Below are positions 25,896-32,612 of a stretch of DNA of 64,000 nt, in pieces. Made by a program: the position numbers and the translations under genes. This DNA is from Variovorax sp. V93 (GTDB lineage Bacteria; Pseudomonadota; Gammaproteobacteria; Burkholderiales; Burkholderiaceae_C), in the NCBI RefSeq assembly GCF_041154485.1, contig NZ_AP028669.1:2976001-3040000 (forward strand). Reading direction: 5' to 3'. Each line of letters begins with the position of its first letter. The stretch's first letter is position 1. Below the pieces are notes generated by a model. It saw only the letters and a program-made list of their open reading frames with translations, was not told the origin of the DNA and did no database searches.

Positions 25896-26467
25896 GCAGG
25901 TGCCTTCAGGGTCAGCGGCAAGCCGGCCGCCATCAGCGTGACGCGATCGCAGGCGGTCGCCACGTCCTGGTTCATGCGGCCCAGCGCGTCGACGAAAGCG
26001 CGGGTTTCGCGGCCGAGCGGAATCACGCCCAGGCCGATCTCGTTGCCCACCAGCACCACGGGTCCGCGCGCTTCGCGCAGCGCCATGAGCAGCATCGCGG
26101 CATGCGCCGCCGGCGTGCGCGTGACCGGCTGCGCGGTCTCGCAGCGCAGCGGCATCAGCAGGTTGGTGAGCCAGAGCGTGAGGCAGTCGACCACCACCAG
26201 CGTCTCGGGCGAACTCTGGGTGACGATGGCGCGCGCCAGCTCGACCGGCTCTTCCACGGTCCGCAGGGCGGGCACGCGGCGGGCGCGGTCGGCCTGGTGG
26301 CGCACGATGCGCTCCTGCATCTCGTCGTCATGCGCCTGGGCGGTGGCAATCAGCACGGCGCGCCGCATTCCGGGCGCCTCGGCCAGCCAGTCGGCGGCGC
26401 GCTGCTCGGCGCGGCGCGACTTGCCGCTTTTCTGGCCACCGAGGATGAATTCGTGTTCAACGCGCAT
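25892..26467 (-). CDS. cobU: Adenosylcobinamide kinase / adenosylcobinamide-phosphate guanylyltransferase
   Basis: Phosphorylates adenosylcobinamide and then transfers GMP from GTP, a step needed for both synthesis and cobinamide salvage. The 191-residue protein has P-loop F-I-L-G-G-Q-K-S-G-K-S near residue 8, V-V-V-D-C-L-T-L-W-L-T-N-L near 93 and V-G-N-E-I-G-L-G-V-I-P near 138. There are two close ATGs (26473 and 26467). The GGAGG site sits 3 nt before the first and 9 nt before the second, so I prefer 26467. The gene overlaps cobB by 11 nt. Confidence 0.92.
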   Translation of the reverse strand: MRVEHEFILGGQKSGKSRRAEQRAADWLAEAPGMRRAVLIATAQAHDDEMQERIVRHQADRARRVPALRTVEEPVELARAIVTQSSPETLVVVDCLTLWLTNLLMPLRCETAQPVTRTPAAHAAMLLMALREARGPVVLVGNEIGLGVIPLGRETRAFVDALGRMNQDVATACDRVTLMAAGLPLTLKAPA

Positions 26468-27866
26468 GCGCATCGGCCTCCGGGGTTTCGCGTTCGAGCT
26501 CGATCGGCATCGCGCCGAACAGGCTGGCCGTGGCTTCGGGGCTGGACGCGAACCACGCATGAAAATAGCTCGCCCGCACCGGGCCGTGCACATAGAAGGC
26601 CTCTCCAGCGCGGGCGTCCGCGCCCGGCCTGCCGGTGAAGGCCGCCGGCACCAGCGGCGTCTCGCAGCTCGAATAATGAAAGGTGTGGCCGCGCAGGGTG
26701 TGGGCACCCAGTGCGAGCTGCTGCGGCCCGAGGCCGGCGAGCCGCTTGTGCATCGCCACCCGGCCGGGCAGCAGGCCCCAGAGCGCGTGCGATGCGCCAT
26801 CGGCCGTCTCCAGTTGCTCGAACAGCGACATCATGCCGCCGCACTCGGCCCAGACCGGCCTGCCCGCGGCCACATGCGCGGCCAGCGCCGCGCGCAGGGA
26901 ATCGCTGGCGGACAGCGCCTTGGCATGCAGTTCGGGGTAGCCGCCGGGCAGCCAGAGCGCATCGCATGCGGGCAGCGCATCGCCGGCGAGCGGTGAGAAG
27001 AACACGACCCGCGCGCCCAGCGCCGCCAGCACGTCGAGGTTGGCCGGATAGATGAAGGCAAAGGCCGCGTCGCGCGCGACCGCGATGGTGCGGCCCTGCA
27101 GCAGCGGATCGATGCGCGCCGGCGGCTCGGCCGGGGCAGCCTCGAAGCGTACCAGCGGCCATTCGGCAAGCGGCCGCTTGCCGAATGGCGTGGCGGCCAT
27201 CGCGTCGGCCGCCGCATCGAGCCGCGCCATCGCGTCGCCGAGTTCGTGCGCGGCGACCAGGCCCAGGTGCCGCTCGGGCAGCTCGAAGCCGGCGCCGCGC
27301 GGCAAGCTGCCGAGCCATTGCGCCGGTTCGCGCAAGGCCTCCTTCAGCATGCCGGCATGGCGCTCGCCGGCCACGCGGTTGGCCAGCACGCCGGCCCAGG
27401 GCAGCGCGGGACGGAAGTTCTGCAGGCCGTAGGCCAGCGCGCCGAAGGTGCCGGCCATGGCCTGTGCATCGATCACGGCCAGCACCGGCAGGCCGAAGCG
27501 CTCGGCCAGGTCCGCCGCGCTGGGGCTGCCGTCGAACAGGCCCATGACGCCTTCGACGATCAGCAGGTCGGCCTCGGCCGCGGCCGCATGCAGCCGCCGG
27601 CGGCAGTCGGCCTCGCCGGTCATCCAGAGATCGAGCGAATGCACCGGCGCGCCGCTGGCGAGCGCCAGCCAGCAGGGGTCGAGAAAGTCGGGCCCGCACT
27701 TGAAGACCCGCACGCGCCGGCCCTGGCGCGCATGCAGCCGCGCCAGGGCGGCCGCGACCGTGGTCTTGCCCTGTCCCGAAGCCGGGGCCGCCACCAGCAC
27801 GGCGGCGCAGGCGTGCGCAGCGACCGATTCGCTGTTCGCGTCGTACTGGCTTATTGCGGTGTCCAC
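26457..27866 (-). CDS. cobB: Cobyrinic acid a,c-diamide synthase (CobB/CbiA)
   Basis: A glutamine-dependent amidase of the corrin a and c side chains. About 469 residues: N-terminal P-loop A-P-A-S-G-Q-G-K-T-T near residue 33, F-K-C-G-P-D-F-L-D-P near 62, and a C-terminal glutaminase domain with nucleophile Cys in W-A-E-C-G-G-M-M. No ATG is available before the P-loop. The best start is a GTG at 27866 inside the last codons of btuB (16-nt overlap), giving an N-terminus about 15 residues longer than usual. The start is therefore less certain than the identity. Confidence 0.88.
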   Translation of the reverse strand: MDTAISQYDANSESVAAHACAAVLVAAPASGQGKTTVAAALARLHARQGRRVRVFKCGPDFLDPCWLALASGAPVHSLDLWMTGEADCRRRLHAAAAEADLLIVEGVMGLFDGSPSAADLAERFGLPVLAVIDAQAMAGTFGALAYGLQNFRPALPWAGVLANRVAGERHAGMLKEALREPAQWLGSLPRGAGFELPERHLGLVAAHELGDAMARLDAAADAMAATPFGKRPLAEWPLVRFEAAPAEPPARIDPLLQGRTIAVARDAAFAFIYPANLDVLAALGARVVFFSPLAGDALPACDALWLPGGYPELHAKALSASDSLRAALAAHVAAGRPVWAECGGMMSLFEQLETADGASHALWGLLPGRVAMHKRLAGLGPQQLALGAHTLRGHTFHYSSCETPLVPAAFTGRPGADARAGEAFYVHGPVRASYFHAWFASSPEATASLFGAMPIELERETPEADAHAR

Positions 27867-29791
27867 TTCAGGCCGATGTAAGCGTTGCGGCCGTCGGTGG
27901 CGTAGCCGCGTGCAAGCGTGTAGTCCTTGTCGCCCACATTGTCGACGCGGGCCACCAGGCCGATGTCGCGCGTGATCTGCGTGCTGGCCACCAGGTTCAG
28001 CACGGTGTAGCCGCCCAGCGTGCGCGTGTTGGCCGCGTCGTCGAAGCGCTTGCTCGACGATTGCAGTTCGGCGCCCAGCGTCCAGCCGGCAACGCGCCAG
28101 TCGGCGCCGAGCGTGCCGTGGCGGCGCGCGCGGCGCGCCAGCAGGTGGTCGGTGTCCAGGTCGCGCGGGTCCTGGAAGTCGAGCGATGCGCGCAATGTCA
28201 CGTCGCCGATGCGGTGGCCGCCCGACAGCGTCACGCCCTGGTAGCGGGCCCGCGCCGTGCTGGCATAGCAGCCGAAGCTGGAGCGGCAGTTGGTGGCCGA
28301 GCCGTCGAACACGATCAGGTTCTCGACGCGGTTCTGGTAGACGACGATGCCCGCATGCGTGCCGCCGTCGGTGTACTGCAGGCCCAGTTCCACGTTGCGG
28401 CTCGACTCTGGCTTGAGGCTGGCCACGCCGTATTCGCTGAAGCGCTGGTACAGCGTGGGTGCGCGGAACGCCGTGCCGGCCGAGACGGTGGCGCGCAGGC
28501 GCGGCGTGATCGCGTAGCCGTAGGCGGCGCTGCCGGTGGCCTTGCCGCCGAATTCGCTGTCGTCGTCGTGGCGCACATGCAGCTGGAGCGAATGCGCGCC
28601 CTGCACGAAGCCATAGCCGAGCGAGACCGCATCCTGCGAGCGCTTGCTCGAGAACAGGCCGCTGCTGGTGGTGGGTGCATTCTCGAGCGCGTCTTCGCGG
28701 CGCTCGAGCGTGGCCGTCACCAGGTGCGGGCCGAAGCGGAACTCGTTCTGGAACAGGTAGCCGCGCAGGTTCGTCTCGGTGCGGTAGAACGATGGCTGGG
28801 TCTTGTAGACCGACTGCGAATCGGTGACCTGCACGCGCGTGCTGTAGATGTCGTTCCACTTGCCCGACCACGACAGCCCGGCCGTGCGCAGCGTGTTGTT
28901 CGAGATGTCGTTCCTGAAGAGGATCGGCGGCTTGGTCCTGAAGCTCACCGGCGGGTCGTAGCCGGCTTCCATGTCGCTGTACAGCAGCGTGGCTTCCAGC
29001 CGCTGGTTCGGCGTGAGCTGGTAGCCCAGGCGCAAGTTGCCGGCATTGCTGCGGTAGCCATCGCGGTCGGGGCTGGTGAAGCCGTCCTTCGAGGGCGTGC
29101 GCTTGTCCATCGGCAGCACGTTGAAGCCCCGGCTTTCCTCGTGGGCCGCGCCCAGCGAGTAGTCGAAGGCACCCGATTTCCCGCTCACGCCCGCCTCCGC
29201 CTTGCGCAAGCCATGGCTGCCGAAGCCGATGCCCGCGTAGGGCGCCACGCCCTCTTCGCCGCGCTTCGTGAAGAGCTGGATCACGCCGCCCACGGCATCG
29301 GAGCCGTACACCGCGGCGGCCGGACCGCGCAGCACTTCGATGCGGTCGATCTGCGAGAGCGGAATGCTTTCCCAGCCGGCACCGCCGGTCGATTGCGAAT
29401 CGACGCGCACGCCGTCGATGTAGACGGCCGTGAAGCGCGTCTCGGCGCCGCGGATGAACAGGCTGGTGGTGTTGCCCACGCTGCCGTTGCGCGTGATCTC
29501 GATGCCCGGCAGGCGCGCCAGCACGTCGGCCACGCCGACCGCGCCGCTGCGCTCGATGGTCTGGCGGTCGACCACGGACACGTCGCCCACCAGGTCCGAC
29601 AGCGGCTGCGGCGTGCGGTTGGCCGTGACCACGGTTTCGCCGAGTGCCGGCGCATCCTGCTGGGCATGCGCGACGGCCGGCAGTTGAAGCAGCGCCATGC
29701 CGCCGAAGGCGGAGGCCAGCGCGAGCGGCAGGCAGGCAAGGCGGCGGCGCGCAGGCGAACGGCCGAGGGAAAGAAAACCACAGGAAGTCAT
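27851..29791 (-). CDS. btuB: TonB-dependent outer membrane cobalamin receptor
   Basis: A 646-residue TonB-dependent transporter: a signal peptide ending near V-A-H-A, a TonB box-like E-T-V-V-T-A-N, a plug domain (D-V-L-A-R-L-P-G-I-E-I; V-L-R-G-P-A-A-A-V-Y-G-S-D-A-V-G-G-V-I) and a 22-strand barrel ending in K-W-T-P-Q rather than a terminal aromatic residue. The ATG at 29791 (MTSCGFLSLGRSPARRR) is preferred. A cobalamin riboswitch lies just upstream, and corrinoid import and synthesis genes follow, which fixes the substrate class. Confidence 0.92.
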   Translation of the reverse strand: MTSCGFLSLGRSPARRRLACLPLALASAFGGMALLQLPAVAHAQQDAPALGETVVTANRTPQPLSDLVGDVSVVDRQTIERSGAVGVADVLARLPGIEITRNGSVGNTTSLFIRGAETRFTAVYIDGVRVDSQSTGGAGWESIPLSQIDRIEVLRGPAAAVYGSDAVGGVIQLFTKRGEEGVAPYAGIGFGSHGLRKAEAGVSGKSGAFDYSLGAAHEESRGFNVLPMDKRTPSKDGFTSPDRDGYRSNAGNLRLGYQLTPNQRLEATLLYSDMEAGYDPPVSFRTKPPILFRNDISNNTLRTAGLSWSGKWNDIYSTRVQVTDSQSVYKTQPSFYRTETNLRGYLFQNEFRFGPHLVTATLERREDALENAPTTSSGLFSSKRSQDAVSLGYGFVQGAHSLQLHVRHDDDSEFGGKATGSAAYGYAITPRLRATVSAGTAFRAPTLYQRFSEYGVASLKPESSRNVELGLQYTDGGTHAGIVVYQNRVENLIVFDGSATNCRSSFGCYASTARARYQGVTLSGGHRIGDVTLRASLDFQDPRDLDTDHLLARRARRHGTLGADWRVAGWTLGAELQSSSKRFDDAANTRTLGGYTVLNLVASTQITRDIGLVARVDNVGDKDYTLARGYATDGRNAYIGLKWTPQ

Positions 29792-29904
29792 GAATGGAGC
29801 GAACGAACGTCTATGCCCGTCGCCGGCTTCCCCGCCGGCGCTTGGACGCAATGGCTGCCTTGCGCGCCGAACCGAAAATCGATCGCGCATGCGGCAGCCG
29901 CCTC

Positions 29905-30110
29905 GTTGGCCGGTATCCGGGCTGGCAGTGCGACCCCACCGCCTTCCCAGGTGCCTGTTTCAGGGCACCCAGTGGCTTGATGGATGAGGTTGACGCTTGC
30001 GGCGTCGACTGCTTGACCGTTGCGGGGGCAGCGCAGGCGGCTTCGGCCTTGTTCCGTTTCCGGAGGGCGTTCACTCCTGCTTCCCGTTGAACCGCGGCGC
30101 GTGAACCACG
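29905..30110 (-). promoter_or_regulatory. Cobalamin (B12) riboswitch upstream of btuB
   Basis: Read on the minus strand, the leader holds the hallmark blocks in order: A-A-C-G-G-G-A-A near 30085, the core GCTGCCCCCGCAACGGT at 30032-30016, G-C-C-A-C-T-G followed by a hairpin and GGGAAGGCG (29977-29938), and the B12 box GCCAGCCCGGATACC at 29926-29912. The segment between GGGAA and the core is longer than in the compact consensus and seems closed by GCAGG/CCTGC pairing. It ends about 115 nt before the btuB ATG. Binding of adenosylcobalamin is expected to lower expression of the whole btuB-cob run. The outer boundaries are approximate. The rest of the 29792-30208 gap holds nothing else I can name. 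Confidence 0.92.
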
Positions 30111-30208
30111 CCGCAGGCACCAACGCGCAGGATTCTAGGGCCTGTGCCGGCACAGTAAGCCAAAAGTTGCGCAGCCTGCGCTTCGCCGGGAAACTACAAT
30201 CGCCAACC

Positions 30209-30433
30209 ATGCCCGCCTCCAGCCCCATCGACCAGATCGCCGAGCGTGTGGAACGCCTGCTCGTGCGTCATGAAGAGGTGCAGCGCACCAATGCGCTGCT
30301 GCAGGAGCAGGTCGAAGCGCTCACGCGCGAGCGCGATGCGCTGAAGTCGCGGCTGGCCGCGGCCCGCACGCGCCTCGATGCATTGCTCGAGCGGCTGCCG
30401 GCTGAACCCCCTTCCCAAGATTCCCCCGCATGA
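30209..30433 (+). CDS. Short coiled-coil protein upstream of zapA (TIGR02449/ZapB-like)
   Basis: A 74-residue soluble protein, almost entirely one heptad-patterned helix (V-E-R-L-L-V-R-H-E-E-V then L-Q-E-Q-V-E-A-L-T-R-E-R-D-A-L), with a proline-rich tail. Such proteins precede zapA in many proteobacteria, and a ZapB-like role in Z-ring organisation is inferred from that position. The stop overlaps the zapA ATG (ATGA). A TACAAT hexamer lies 10 nt before the start. Confidence 0.75.
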   Translation: MPASSPIDQIAERVERLLVRHEEVQRTNALLQEQVEALTRERDALKSRLAAARTRLDALLERLPAEPPSQDSPA

Positions 30434-30771
30434 AGCAGATTGAAGTTCAGATCATGGGCCAGAGCTATCTGCTCGGCTGCCCCGACGGCGGCGAGGCGCA
30501 GCTGCGCGAAGCCGTCGAGCGCGTGGACGCGGCCATGTGCAAGATCCGCGATGCCGGCAAGGTGAAGGCGCGCGACCGCATCGCGGTGCTCGCCTCGCTG
30601 AACCTGGCTTTCGACCTGGCGGCCCAGCAAGCGGCCGCCGCGGCCGCGCCGCTTCCCGTGGCTGCGGCGTCCTCGGCCCCCTCGGCAGATGGCGGGGACG
30701 CCGACGCCAAGGCCGCCCAGCTCATTCAGAAACTCGATCAAGCCCTCGCGGGCGATGACCATTTACTCTGA
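30430..30771 (+). CDS. zapA: Cell division protein ZapA
   Basis: Binds and bundles FtsZ at the Z-ring. The 113-residue protein starts MKQIEVQIMGQSYLLGCP, the conserved ZapA head, followed by A-V-E-R-V-D-A-A-M and R-I-A-V-L-A-S-L-N-L-A-F-D-L, the dimer/tetramer coiled coil. A low-complexity Ala/Pro/Ser linker (about residues 63-90) is inserted before the last helix. It is coupled to the coiled-coil gene before it and followed at once by 6S RNA, the same order as in many proteobacteria. Confidence 0.92.
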   Translation: MKQIEVQIMGQSYLLGCPDGGEAQLREAVERVDAAMCKIRDAGKVKARDRIAVLASLNLAFDLAAQQAAAAAAPLPVAAASSAPSADGGDADAKAAQLIQKLDQALAGDDHLL

Positions 30772-30798
30772 GCGGAAGCACCCGGCCCGTCCGGGGCG

Positions 30799-30804
30799 TA
30801 AAAT
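30799..30804 (+). promoter_or_regulatory. -10 element of the 6S RNA gene
   Basis: TAAAAT seven nucleotides before the inferred 5' end of 6S RNA. No good -35 hexamer is visible in the zapA 3' end, which is GC-rich. Confidence 0.5.
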
Positions 30805-30810
30805 CCGAAC

Positions 30811-30985
30811 TGTCTGCGGTGCGCGTCGGGCTTAATATTTCCTTGTTCCAATGCTCTCCGGAGCCGGGCTTGGTACATCGCTTGACGGGTGTGATCATCT
30901 CGCGTCAGATGAACCCGAAGTCTTGCTGCCCTCGCCCACCTGAACCCTGGTTCAGGATGCGGGTTCGGCGCCCACTTGCAGACAC
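30811..30985 (+). ncRNA. ssrS: 6S RNA
   Basis: A regulator of the sigma-70 RNA polymerase holoenzyme. The 5' end GTCTGCGGTGCGCG (30812-) pairs with the 3' end CGCCCACTTGCAGAC (to 30983) to close the terminal stem, with a long irregular duplex and central bubble between. The 3' arm carries the family hairpin CCTGAACCCTGGTTCAGG and then GCGGGTTCGGCG, close to the E. coli 3' arm. About 175 nt, immediately after zapA as in other proteobacteria, and followed by a strong terminator. The ends are inferred from pairing. Confidence 0.88.
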
Positions 30986-30999
30986 CTTTTTCCGTTCAT

Positions 31000-31040
31000 A
31001 CGGCCCCTGCATGCGCTGCACGGGGCCGTTGCTTTTTTTC
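31000..31040 (+). terminator. Rho-independent terminator after 6S RNA
   Basis: An 8-bp stem ACGGCCCC/GGGGCCGT with an inner TGCA/TGCA pairing is followed by TGCTTTTTTTC. It closes the zapA/6S RNA transcription unit just before the TSUP gene. Confidence 0.85.
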
Positions 31041-31053
31041 AAGGCTTCGCTGC

Positions 31054-31875
31054 GTGACTTCCCTGCTCGACCCCCTCCTGATCGCCGAACTGGCCGCACT
31101 CGGCCTGGGCACCGGTTTCCTGGCGGGCCTGCTGGGCATCGGCGGCGGGATGCTCATGGTGCCGTTCATCACGATCATCATGGGGCACCGCGGGGTGGCC
31201 TCCGATCTCGCGGTGAAGATGGCGATCGCCACCTCGATGGCCACGATCATCTTCACCTCGGTGTCCAGCGTGCGCGCACACCACAAGCGCGGCGCGGTGC
31301 GCTGGGACATCGTGCGGCGCCTGGCGCCCGGCATCGTCATCGGCAGCCTGCTGGGCAGCCTGGGCGTGTTCGCGCTGCTCAAGGGCACGGTGCTGGCCAT
31401 CGTCTTTGCGCTGTTCGTGGGCTTCTCGGCCACGCAGATGTTCCTCGACCGCAAGCCCAAGCCCACGCGCCAGATGCCGGGCACCGCGGGGCAGCTGTCG
31501 GCGGGCGGCGCCATCGGCTTCATCTCGGGCCTGGTCGGCGCGGGCGGGGGCTTCGTCAGCGTGCCGTTCATGACCTGGTGCAACATCTCCATCCACAACG
31601 CCGTGGCGACCAGCGCCGCGCTCGGCTTTCCGATTGCGGTGGCCAACGTGCTGGGCTACGTGGTGAGCGGACAGTCGGTGCAAGGCCTTCCGGCCGGCTC
31701 GTTCGGCTACATCTGGCTGCCCGCGCTCGCGGTCATTGCGGTGTGCAGCGTGCTCACCGCGCCGCTGGGTGCGAAGGCAGCGCACAACCTGCCGGTGAAG
31801 AAGCTCAAGCGCGTGTTCGCGAGCATCCTGTACCTGCTGGCGGCCTACATGCTCTGGAAGGGCCTGCAGGGCTGA
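31054..31875 (+). CDS. Sulfite exporter TauE/SafE (TSUP) family permease
   Basis: A 273-residue inner-membrane protein with two related halves. Each carries the TSUP glycine motif, G-L-L-G-I-G-G-G-M-L-M-V-P-F near residue 25 and G-L-V-G-A-G-G-G-F-V-S-V-P-F near 160, with about eight hydrophobic segments. Members move sulfite, sulfoacetate or other organosulfur or carboxylate anions; the substrate here is unknown. I placed the start at the GTG at 31054, because upstream in-frame codons lie in the 6S RNA terminator. Confidence 0.85.
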   Translation: MTSLLDPLLIAELAALGLGTGFLAGLLGIGGGMLMVPFITIIMGHRGVASDLAVKMAIATSMATIIFTSVSSVRAHHKRGAVRWDIVRRLAPGIVIGSLLGSLGVFALLKGTVLAIVFALFVGFSATQMFLDRKPKPTRQMPGTAGQLSAGGAIGFISGLVGAGGGFVSVPFMTWCNISIHNAVATSAALGFPIAVANVLGYVVSGQSVQGLPAGSFGYIWLPALAVIAVCSVLTAPLGAKAAHNLPVKKLKRVFASILYLLAAYMLWKGLQG

Positions 31876-31920
31876 GCCGCCGCGCGCCTTGAAAGCCCCT
31901 CGGCGGCCGGGTGGGATCCG

Positions 31921-31949
31921 TTGCGAGGCCGCGGCCCCGGCCGTATAAC
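31921..31949 (+). promoter_or_regulatory. Sigma-70-like promoter of the universal stress gene
   Basis: TTGCGA, a 17-bp spacer and TATAAC (31944-31949). The expected transcription start is about 7 nt later, at or next to the A of the ATG at 31956. No Shine-Dalgarno sequence is visible, so a leaderless message is possible. Confidence 0.55.
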
Positions 31950-31955
31950 GGGCGC

Positions 31956-32381
31956 ATGAAAATCCTCATTGCTGTCGACGGCAGCGCCTATACGCAGAAG
32001 GCGCTCAATTACCTGCTGGCCAACCGCGCGATGTTCGTGGATGGCCATGAGCTGGTCATCGTGCATGTCTGCACCGGTATCTCGGGCCATGTGGCGCGCC
32101 ACCTCAGCAAGGAGGTGATCGCCGATTACTACGCCGAGGAAAACGCCAAGGTGCTCGACCCCGTGGCGGCCTTGCTTGCGCAGAACAGCGTGAGCAACTA
32201 CACGATCGACAAGCGCCATGGCCATGCGGCCGAGGAAATCCTCAAGTCGGCGGCGACTGCGCATGCGCAGCTGATCGTGCTCGGCACCCATGGCCACGGC
32301 ATCATCGGCCGCGCGCTGATGGGCTCGGTGGCCACCAAGGTGATCTCCGAGACCGACACCTCGGTGCTGCTGGTGCAGTAG
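31956..32381 (+). CDS. Universal stress protein (UspA family)
   Basis: A 141-residue single-domain Usp. The N-terminus MKILIAVDGSAYTQKALNYL carries the adenine-site Asp, and the C-terminal ATP-binding motif G-T-H-G-H-G-I-I-G-R-A-L-M-G-S-V-A fits G-x2-G-x9-G-(S/T), so nucleotide binding is likely. It is a single gene, 80 nt after the TSUP gene, with its own promoter close to the start codon. Confidence 0.9.
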   Translation: MKILIAVDGSAYTQKALNYLLANRAMFVDGHELVIVHVCTGISGHVARHLSKEVIADYYAEENAKVLDPVAALLAQNSVSNYTIDKRHGHAAEEILKSAATAHAQLIVLGTHGHGIIGRALMGSVATKVISETDTSVLLVQ

Positions 32382-32406
32382 CCGGGCTTTTCTCTTCTTT
32401 CCCCTC

Positions 32407-32526
32407 TTATTGCACGCGCTGCTGCCGCCATTCGCGCGGCGCGAGGTGGTTCCCGTGCTGCACGGTGCTGAAGGCCGACGACCAGAGCGACGAATACATC
32501 AACTGCCATGCGGGCAGCGGGCTCAT
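32407..32526 (-). CDS. Candidate small ORF (39 aa), unconfirmed
   Basis: In the 231-nt gap between the Usp and serine hydrolase genes, the minus strand has ATG at 32526 to TAA at 32407, encoding MSPLPAWQLMYSSLWSSAFS followed by a basic tail. It is Trp/Ser-rich with one weakly hydrophobic stretch. There is no good ribosome-binding site and no recognised family. It could be a small protein, a 3' remnant of a lost gene, or chance. Confidence 0.25.
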   Translation of the reverse strand: MSPLPAWQLMYSSLWSSAFSTVQHGNHLAPREWRQQRVQ

Positions 32527-32612
32527 GAACGGGCCGGGCGCAAGCCTAGCGGGCCCCTCGCTCCGGGGATGCCGTAGGATGCGCGGCCCTACACAAAGGC
32601 AAGGACCCGACC

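Noticed and set aside
26457..28871. A longer version of cobB reaching into btuB
   Set aside because: The extra N-terminal part is an off-frame reading of the btuB barrel; only the segment from about 27866 matches the family.
29788..30228. Overlapping frames in the btuB leader
   Set aside because: They fall on the cobalamin riboswitch and show no protein-like composition.
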